Source of the DNA: an uncultured Faecalibacterium sp.
GTDB lineage: Bacteria > Bacillota > Clostridia > Oscillospirales > Ruminococcaceae
DNA: 24,556 nt
Direction of reading: 5' to 3'
NCBI GenBank assembly: GCA_900765705.1
Contig: CAAFSR010000068.1
Location: 1 to 24,556, forward strand
Both the position numbers and the translations under genes were made by a program. This document shows positions 1 to 4,859 of this stretch, one piece after another (positions within the stretch are counted from its first letter, which is position 1; the number at the start of each line of letters is the position of its first letter). Below the pieces are notes generated by a model that was not told the DNA's origin, searched no databases, and saw nothing but the letters and a program-made list of their open reading frames with translations.

Positions 1-12
1 AAAACATATCTG

Positions 13-25
13 CAACTTGAAGTTG
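13..25. promoter_or_regulatory. Palindrome at the XRE gene promoter, possible operator
   Basis: CAACTT-G-AAGTTG is a perfect 6-1-6 inverted repeat that runs into the candidate -35 box TTGACA at 23-28. XRE-family regulators commonly bind short palindromes in their own promoters, so an autoregulatory operator is a reasonable guess. Nothing in the sequence proves binding. Confidence 0.35.
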
Positions 26-55
26 ACAAAGTGCATTTCCCGAAAGATAGATAAT
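23..55 (+). promoter_or_regulatory. Weak candidate promoter for the XRE gene
   Basis: TTGACA at 23-28 is a perfect -35 match. The best -10 candidates are imperfect: GATAAT at 50-55 is 21 bases away, and AGATAG at 45-50 is 16 bases away. The gene starts at 108, so either would give a short leader. Confidence 0.3.
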
Positions 56-107
56 GACACCTTGCTTTGGTAGAATTATGCTATCAAAACCAAAGGAGGT
101 ATCACCT

Positions 108-890
108 ATGAATTTAGGCGAAAAAATTTACAAACTCAGAAAAGAAAAAGGTCTGTCTCAAGAAGCTCTTGCAGAGTTTGTGGGAACAACCCGACAAGCA
201 ATCAGCAAGTGGGAGAATAATCAAGGATATCCAGAAACAGAAAAACTGCTGTTGCTTTCAAATGTCTTTGAGGTATCCATTGACTTTCTGCTGAAAGATG
301 AAAAAACGGAAAGTAGCGCAGATGAAAAAGGCTATTATGTAAGCAGAGAAATGGCTGTTGGATATATCGCCAACGAGAAAAAGACTTGCAAATATTTTGG
401 TGCTGGATTCGCCTTGTTTGCTTTAGCTGGAATACCCTACACCGTGTTTCAGACAACGACTGCATGGAAAGTGTTGGGTATGTCCATTTGCATACTTGCA
501 GGAATTATTGCTCTTGTGGTTTCAATGTTTATTTCAAAAGATGAATACACAATTTTGAAAAAAGAGAGTTTGCTTTTTGATTATGAATTTCTAAAGGTAC
601 TAACTGACGAATATCGTTCCATGAAGAAAAAGAACATGGTTGTTGCTATCCCTTGCACAGTTCTGTTCATCGTAGGTCTTTTGATACTCGCTATTACCGT
701 TCGAGGAATAATTCCATGGACACACTATCATTCGCTTGTCTTTTTAGGATTGTCAGTCGGATTATTCGGCTTTGTATATTCTGCTGGAACTATGGAGGCG
801 TATGAGATTTTAGTCCATAACGAGAAATATTCAAATAGCTTCTGGTTTAAGGTTAAGCGAAAAGCAAAATTAAAAATCGACAAATGGTAA
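108..890 (+). CDS. XRE-family HTH regulator with C-terminal membrane segments
   Basis: The 260-residue product is a DNA-binding transcription regulator likely held in the membrane. Residues 4-62 form a Cro/C1-type helix-turn-helix, with the recognition region around TTRQAISKWEN (27-37) and the family ending around DFLL. A linker follows. There are then four hydrophobic stretches at about 94-117, 121-142, 176-204 and 208-228, which fit membrane helices. The ATG at 108 was chosen over an in-frame ATG at 54 because AAAGGAGGT lies about 8 bases upstream and the HTH starts immediately. The gene is visibly AT-rich and uses A/T-ending codons, unlike every other gene here, which suggests horizontal acquisition. 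No partner gene is adjacent, so its target is unknown. The call as an XRE regulator is firm; the ligand or stress sensed cannot be told. Confidence 0.9.
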   Translation: MNLGEKIYKLRKEKGLSQEALAEFVGTTRQAISKWENNQGYPETEKLLLLSNVFEVSIDFLLKDEKTESSADEKGYYVSREMAVGYIANEKKTCKYFGAGFALFALAGIPYTVFQTTTAWKVLGMSICILAGIIALVVSMFISKDEYTILKKESLLFDYEFLKVLTDEYRSMKKKNMVVAIPCTVLFIVGLLILAITVRGIIPWTHYHSLVFLGLSVGLFGFVYSAGTMEAYEILVHNEKYSNSFWFKVKRKAKLKIDKW

Positions 891-946
891 CACACAATAA
901 CTAAATATCAAAAAACTGACCGTTGACTTGATATGCTACCCCTACC

Positions 947-1153
947 ATGGCAAACGGTGATTACGGCTATTTCGGCAAGGGTTCCACGGGCTACGCCCAG
1001 TACATGACGGCCTTCAACTGTAACTTTGGTGGCTCGTCCGGCGGTGGCGGCGGTCACAACAATGGCGGCGGTGGCGGAGACGGCAGCGGCTGCGGCTGCC
1101 TCATCGCCATTGCGGTGGTGGTCGTGCTGGTACTCATCGCCATGGGCGGCTGA
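947..1153 (+). CDS. Glycine-rich small single-pass membrane protein, function unknown
   Basis: This 68-residue product has a charged and aromatic N-terminus (YFGKGSTGYAQYM), a poly-glycine/asparagine middle at about 28-48, a CGC motif, and one hydrophobic C-terminal helix (about 51-66, LIAIAVVVVLVLIAM). I do not know its function. Reasons to think it is real: a strong intrinsic terminator starts 4 bases after the stop, and the architecture of soluble head, glycine linker and membrane anchor is coherent. A weakness is that no Shine-Dalgarno sequence lies before the ATG. The upstream bases are the end of the AT-rich XRE segment, so the native leader may have been replaced. The long antisense frames here are artefacts of the repetitive GGC codons. 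Confidence 0.6.
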   Translation: MANGDYGYFGKGSTGYAQYMTAFNCNFGGSSGGGGGHNNGGGGGDGSGCGCLIAIAVVVVLVLIAMGG

Positions 1154-1156
1154 AGG

Positions 1157-1194
1157 AATCCCCACAGGCTATATGCTTCCTGTGGGGATTTTTT
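1157..1194 (+). terminator. Intrinsic terminator
   Basis: A perfect 12-bp stem, AATCCCCACAGG (1157-1168) with CCTGTGGGGATT (1179-1190), has a 10-base loop and runs into TTTT. It ends the transcript of the glycine-rich small gene. Confidence 0.92.
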
Positions 1195-1202
1195 GAATCT
1201 GC

Positions 1203-1231
1203 TTGTAGAAACCGGCAGTCTGTGGTAGGAT
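1203..1231 (+). promoter_or_regulatory. Candidate extended -10 promoter for the isochorismatase-sfsA pair
   Basis: TTGTAG (1203-1208), a 17-base spacer and TAGGAT (1226-1231) are seen, with TG at 1223-1224 giving the extended -10 form TGnTAGGAT. The site lies between the preceding terminator and the ribosome site at 1248-1254. Confidence 0.5.
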
Positions 1232-1261
1232 GGGACTAAAGAAAAACAGGAGGGATAGCAT

Positions 1262-1789
1262 ATGGTTTTACTGGTTGTGGATACACAGAAAGGTATCGTG
1301 GATGAACGCCTGTATGCGTTCGAAAAGTTTGTCAGCAATGTTAAAGAACTGATCCGGACCGCTCGCGAACAGGGGATAGAGGTCATCTATGTCCAGCATG
1401 ACGATGGGCCAGGGACAGGCTTCTCCATCGGGGACGACGAGTTTGAGGTCTACTCTGAGTTCACACCGCTGCCGACCGAAAAACGGTTCGTCAAGACCGT
1501 CTGCAGTGCATTCAAAAAGGAGAGCGGCCTGCTGGAATATCTGACTGCAAAAGGCGAAAAAAATGTGATGGTCTGCGGCATCATGACGGACTTCTGCATC
1601 AATGCAACGGTGGAGGCAGGCTTTGAGCATGGCCTGCACATGATCGTTCCCGCCTACGCAAATTCTACGCAGGACAATGAGTACATAACAAGGGAGCAGA
1701 GCTATCGCTATTATAATGAGTTCCTCTGGCCGGATCGCTATGCAGACTGCGTACCGATGGATAAGGCGCTGGAATTGCTCAAAAAGTGA
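1262..1789 (+). CDS. Isochorismatase-family cysteine hydrolase
   Basis: This 175-residue cytoplasmic enzyme belongs to the isochorismatase-like hydrolases, which use an Asp-Lys-Cys triad to cleave amides or vinyl ethers (nicotinamidase, N-carbamoylsarcosine amidase, isochorismatase). The triad is visible: D7 in VVDTQ, K78 in VKTVCSAF, and C112 in GIMTDFCINATV. Length matches the small single-domain members. AGGAGGG lies 7 bases before the ATG. It is followed 13 bases later by sfsA, so the two are probably co-transcribed, although no shared pathway is obvious. The substrate cannot be read from sequence. The second-shell metal motif of true nicotinamidases (DxHxxxH) is not evident, so I would not call it pncA. 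Confidence 0.9.
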   Translation: MVLLVVDTQKGIVDERLYAFEKFVSNVKELIRTAREQGIEVIYVQHDDGPGTGFSIGDDEFEVYSEFTPLPTEKRFVKTVCSAFKKESGLLEYLTAKGEKNVMVCGIMTDFCINATVEAGFEHGLHMIVPAYANSTQDNEYITREQSYRYYNEFLWPDRYADCVPMDKALELLKK

Positions 1790-1802
1790 AATGGAGTGAG
1801 TT

Positions 1803-2468
1803 TTGAAATACAGAGAGATCGTGGACGGCATTTTTCTTGACCGTCCCAACCGTTTTATTGCCCATGTAGACGTGAACGGTGTAGTGGAAACCGTCCATGT
1901 CAAAAACACCGGGCGGTGCAAGGAACTGCTGCTGCCCGGTGCAGCAGTGCGTCTGGAAGTGTCGGATAACCCGAAACGCAAGACAAAATACGACCTTGTG
2001 GCGGTATGCAAGCAGGAACTTGGCTGGGTCAATATGGACAGCCAAGCACCCAACAAGGTGGTAGGAGAATGGCTCTCAAAGCAGGAGTTTGAACTTGTCA
2101 GGCCGGAGTTTACCTACGGAAAATCCCGCATCGACTTCTACATGGAAAAGGGCGAACAGAAATACCTGCTGGAAGTCAAAGGCTGCACACTGGAAGTGGG
2201 CGGTATCGGTTATTTCCCGGATGCGCCCACTGAACGGGGCGTGAAGCACTTGCATGAGTTAGCGCAGGCGCAGCGGGCAGGGTATCGGTGCGCAGTGGCT
2301 TTTGTGATCCAGATGGAAGGCATCACCGAGGTAAGACCGAATGTTGGCACGCAGCCGGAGTTTGGCACAGCGCTGGCCGAAGTGAAAGCCGCAGGCGTGA
2401 GCGTGCTGTTCCTGCTTTGCCATGTCGGGCGGGACAGTCTGGAAATCGTGGAGCAACGGGAAGGGTAA
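1803..2468 (+). CDS. sfsA: SfsA family DNA-binding protein / nuclease
   Basis: This 221-residue protein matches SfsA (sugar fermentation stimulation protein), which has an N-terminal OB-like half and a C-terminal PD-(D/E)XK-like nuclease half. Family blocks seen in order are RPNRFIA (14-20), HVKNTGRCKELL (32-43), GKSRIDF (106-112), EVKGCTL (124-130) and FPDAPTERGVKHL (138-150). The putative nuclease residues D111, E124 and K126 are intact. The start is TTG at 1803: GGAG at 1793-1796 sits 6 bases upstream, and the SfsA N-terminus begins right there. It follows the hydrolase gene by 13 bases. In Enterobacteria SfsA was linked to maltose gene expression. Its role in Firmicutes is unsettled. Confidence 0.93.
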   Translation: MKYREIVDGIFLDRPNRFIAHVDVNGVVETVHVKNTGRCKELLLPGAAVRLEVSDNPKRKTKYDLVAVCKQELGWVNMDSQAPNKVVGEWLSKQEFELVRPEFTYGKSRIDFYMEKGEQKYLLEVKGCTLEVGGIGYFPDAPTERGVKHLHELAQAQRAGYRCAVAFVIQMEGITEVRPNVGTQPEFGTALAEVKAAGVSVLFLLCHVGRDSLEIVEQREG

Positions 2469-2512
2469 AAAGGGAGGAAATGAAAGGGCACGCTGTTTGC
2501 GTTCGTTAGATC

Positions 2513-2563
2513 ATGAAGAAGGATCTCACAGAGCTTGTTTTTATCCTTGACCGCAGCGGCTCT
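2513..2563 (+). pseudogene. Relic of the 5' end of a vWA-domain protein gene
   Basis: The 17 codons from the ATG read MKKDLTELVFILDRSGS. This resembles the usual start of small clostridial von Willebrand factor A proteins, where DxSxS is the first part of the metal-ion (MIDAS) site. Normal family members continue with a glycine-rich segment and about 200 more residues. Here the similarity stops, and the frame runs without a stop through unrelated sequence into the next gene. No ribosome site is suitably placed. I read it as a truncated remnant left by a deletion. The alternative is a 43-residue N-terminal extension of the ClbS-like protein, which is less likely because that gene has its own promoter and ribosome site. 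Confidence 0.5.
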
Positions 2564-2598
2564 TTTTTGTGCAGGAACTTTTCTGCAGGGAGAAAGCG

Positions 2599-2607
2599 TG
2601 GTATACT
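2599..2607 (+). promoter_or_regulatory. Extended -10 promoter element for the ClbS-like gene
   Basis: TGGTATACT gives an extended -10 (TGn then TATACT at 2602-2607). The -35 region near 2579-2584 (TTTTCT) is poor, as is common when TGn is present. It lies 34 bases before the TTG start, inside sequence that would have to be coding if the upstream ATG were used. Confidence 0.5.
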
Positions 2608-2641
2608 GGGTGCAGCGAACTGGATCTACGGAGGTGTTTTT

Positions 2642-3160
2642 TTGCGAACATATAACAACAAGGAAGAGCTCAAAGCGGAGATCAATAAAGCATTCGAGAA
2701 GTATATTTCAGAGTTTGATGACATCCCCGAAGCCTTAAAGGATAAACGGGTCGAGGAGGTGGACCGGACACCGGCAGAAAACCTTGCGTATCAGGTGGGT
2801 TGGACGACACTGGTTTTGAAATGGGAAACGGATGAACGAAACGGTCTACCGGTAAAAACGCCATCGGAGGACTTCAAATGGAATCAACTGGGCGGATTGT
2901 ATCAGTGGTTCACGGATACTTATGCACCGTTATCCCTGCAGGAGTTGAAAGCCCGATTGAAGGAGAATATTGATCAGCTCGATGCAATGATCGATTCAAT
3001 GAGCGAGGAGGAGCTGTTCCAGCCGCATAGGAGAAAATGGGCGGATGACGCCACGAAAACAGCGGTGTGGGAGGTGTACAAGTTCATTCACGTCAACACG
3101 GTCGCTCCCTTCGGGACCTTTCGGACCAAGATCCGGAAATGGAAAAAGATGGCGCTGTGA
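2642..3160 (+). CDS. ClbS/DfsB-family four-helix bundle protein
   Basis: The 172-residue product belongs to the ClbS/DfsB (formerly DUF1706) family. ClbS of pks+ Escherichia coli protects the producer from colibactin. For most Firmicutes homologues no substrate is known. Family blocks include RTYNNKEEL near the start, DRTPAENLAYQVGWT, WNQLGGLYQWF, LSEEELF-like and WEVYKFIHVNTVAPFGTFR. The start is TTG at 2642, because GGAGGT (2630-2635) is 6 bases upstream, a promoter precedes it, and the resulting length fits the family. The in-frame ATG at 2513 would add 43 unrelated residues from a vWA relic. It stands alone, with a terminator downstream. Confidence 0.88.
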   Translation: MRTYNNKEELKAEINKAFEKYISEFDDIPEALKDKRVEEVDRTPAENLAYQVGWTTLVLKWETDERNGLPVKTPSEDFKWNQLGGLYQWFTDTYAPLSLQELKARLKENIDQLDAMIDSMSEEELFQPHRRKWADDATKTAVWEVYKFIHVNTVAPFGTFRTKIRKWKKMAL

Positions 3161-3316
3161 TCTCCGCATTGCTGCACCGGCAGCGTTTATGCCAGAGCAC
3201 CCGCAGCTCTACGGAAAGCACCTGCGGCGCACCGCTGTGCCCCTGCCCGGAATGCTGTCCGTACCGGAAAACCGCCTGCAGAACGTTGGCAAAAAATAAA
3301 GCATAAAAGCACAAGA

Positions 3317-3347
3317 CCCCGGAGAGCGTTTGAAGCACTCTCCGGGG
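3317..3347. terminator. Bidirectional terminator between convergent genes
   Basis: CCCCGGAGAG (3317-3326) pairs perfectly with CTCTCCGGGG (3338-3347) around an 11-base loop. T-rich tracts follow on both strands. It serves the ClbS-like gene on the plus strand and the AI-2E-family gene on the minus strand. Confidence 0.85.
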
Positions 3348-3355
3348 CCGCTGTT

Positions 3356-4477
3356 TTATTGCAGGGTCTCTTTTGTGTGCAGGCGTCGGAGGGCATCCTC
3401 TTTTACCAGCTCGATGACCACCGCCATCAGCGGGATAAAGAAGATGATGCCGATGATGCCAAAAAGCTTTCCGCCGATCATGGCAGCAACAAGGGTGTAC
3501 AGAGGAGAAAGCCCTACGGATTTTCCTACCACACGGGGGTAGATGAACTGGTTTTCAATGAATTGCACGGCAAGGTAAACGATGAGGCAGCGCACGGCCA
3601 GCACAGGGTCTACCAGAAGCACAAGGAACACGCTGACCACGCAGGAGATCAGCGCGCCCACATAGGGAATGATGGCGCAGATGGCGGTAAGCACTCCCAC
3701 CAGACTGCCGTAAGGGATCCGGAAAACGGAAAACGCAAGGGTCATGAGAACACCAAGGATCACCGCCTCGCTGCACTGCCCGGTCAGAAAGTTTGCAAAG
3801 GACTGACGGAACAGCCGACAGAACCTAAGCAGCCCGGCGGCGTGGTTGGGCTTGAGATAGGCGCATACCAGTGTGCGGGCGTGGTGGCAGAGGCTTTGCG
3901 TGCCAAGGGACATATAAATGGAGATGATCAGAGCAAACGAGGCGGTTACCACGATGTTCACCGTGGCAGATACCGCTCCCACCGCGTTGACCAGCACAGT
4001 GTCGATGCTTGCGGTGACCTTGTGCAGAAGCTGCTCCCAGTTGATGCCCTCCAGCCAATGCATCAGCCAGTCCATGTCGGTGTCCTGTGCGCTGAGATAG
4101 GCGGTCCAGCGCGGAATATTGGCCTCGATCTGCACATAAAGGCTGTGGAAGGACTGCACCAGCTCTGGGATCAGCAGGGTCAGCGCCAGCACCAGCACCA
4201 GAATAACGCCCAGCAGGGTGATGAAAAAGCTGAGCAGATGGATGGACTTATCCGATGGATGCTTTTTGGCTTTGCAGAACAGGCGTTTCAGCCGCTTTTC
4301 CAGCCCGGTCATGGGTACATTGATAAAAAGCGCAAGAATGCCGCCCGCCAGAATGGGCAGTACCAGATCAATGAGCTTTGCGGCAAAGGCCAGAACGGCA
4401 GAAAGCCGCAGCAGAGCAACAAAAAGCGTGACGCCGGTAACGGTCACAAGCAGATATTGTTTTGTTTTTGGTTCCAT
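3356..4477 (-). CDS. AI-2E family transporter (PerM/YdiK-like permease)
   Basis: This 373-residue integral membrane protein has a PerM/TqsA-type layout: two N-terminal helices, a helix pair, a longer central extracytoplasmic or amphipathic region (about 120-200, rich in Trp, Gln and Glu), then a C-terminal helical bundle with YVGALIS and GKSVGLSPLYTLVAAMIGGKLFG motifs characteristic of the family. Members have been linked to autoinducer-2 export or to Na+/H+ antiport; most are uncharacterised. The ATG at 4477 was chosen over one 16 codons upstream because AAAGGA precedes it by about 8 bases. A near-consensus promoter lies upstream. No quorum-sensing gene such as luxS is near, so the substrate is unknown. 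Confidence 0.9.
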   Translation of the reverse strand: MEPKTKQYLLVTVTGVTLFVALLRLSAVLAFAAKLIDLVLPILAGGILALFINVPMTGLEKRLKRLFCKAKKHPSDKSIHLLSFFITLLGVILVLVLALTLLIPELVQSFHSLYVQIEANIPRWTAYLSAQDTDMDWLMHWLEGINWEQLLHKVTASIDTVLVNAVGAVSATVNIVVTASFALIISIYMSLGTQSLCHHARTLVCAYLKPNHAAGLLRFCRLFRQSFANFLTGQCSEAVILGVLMTLAFSVFRIPYGSLVGVLTAICAIIPYVGALISCVVSVFLVLLVDPVLAVRCLIVYLAVQFIENQFIYPRVVGKSVGLSPLYTLVAAMIGGKLFGIIGIIFFIPLMAVVIELVKEDALRRLHTKETLQ

Positions 4478-4545
4478 AACGAAGTTCCTTTCCCGGTGCA
4501 GATGAATACAGGTTGCAAAAGCCACTCTGCAGATTCTTTTTTCGT

Positions 4546-4574
4546 ATTGTAATCAGAAGAAAACCGCTTGTCAA
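4546..4574 (-). promoter_or_regulatory. Sigma-A promoter of the AI-2E family gene
   Basis: On the minus strand TTGACA (4574-4569), a 17-base spacer and TACAAT (4551-4546) form a near-consensus promoter, about 69 bases before the start codon at 4477. Confidence 0.8.
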
Positions 4575-4785
4575 GACGGCAGGGAGGAAACTTTACCACA
4601 AGTCAAGAAATTAGCGCAACATCAAAACGGCATCTCTGCGATATGCAATTCAACGATGCTGCTGCGCGTTTGAAAAGGAAAAATACGAAAAGAATGCTTT
4701 TTTTGGCAAAAGGTACAATATGAGTGACACTTTTTGTGAATAACGGGAAATTTTGCTTTTTATGCATTATATTGCTGCAAAATAG
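4575..4785. other. AT-rich intergenic region upstream of the pel-like operon
   Basis: No gene, tRNA or recognisable riboswitch was found here. The composition is clearly more AT-rich than the flanking genes. A second TACAAT at 4714-4719 has no convincing -35. TTTTGC and GCAAAA form a short loose inverted repeat at about 4751-4782. I looked for the conserved core of c-di-GMP riboswitches and did not see it. The stretch is long enough to hold regulator sites for the operon, but none can be named. Confidence 0.5.
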
Positions 4786-4815
4786 TTGACAATGCAAGAA
4801 GAAAAGTAGTATATT
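4786..4815 (+). promoter_or_regulatory. Sigma-A promoter of the pel-like operon
   Basis: A perfect TTGACA (4786-4791), an 18-base spacer and TATATT (4810-4815) lie about 44 bases before the first start codon. This is the only strong plus-strand promoter seen ahead of the eleven-gene operon. Confidence 0.7.
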
Positions 4816-4859
4816 TATGCAAATTGAAGTGACGATCCGCTTTCTTCGGGAGAATGCTT

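Noticed and set aside
2480..2509. Nine-codon frame MKGHAVCVR after AGGGAGG, as a leader peptide
   Set aside because: The spacing to the ATG is too short, and there is no attenuator hairpin or codon bias to suggest attenuation.
3161..3306. Cysteine-rich end of an open frame (CGAPLCPCPECCPYRKTAC) after the ClbS-like gene
   Set aside because: The Cys pattern looks zinc-ribbon-like, but no start with a ribosome site lies outside the ClbS-like gene and I recognise no family; probably non-coding.
3359..4552. Plus-strand open frame of 397 codons across the AI-2E-family gene
   Set aside because: It is fully antisense to a well-supported membrane protein gene, is rich in His and Gln as shadow frames are, and has no ribosome site.
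4478..4859. c-di-GMP riboswitch upstream of the pel-like operon
   Set aside because: I looked for the conserved GEMM core sequences and stem arrangement and did not find them; no terminator-like expression platform is present.
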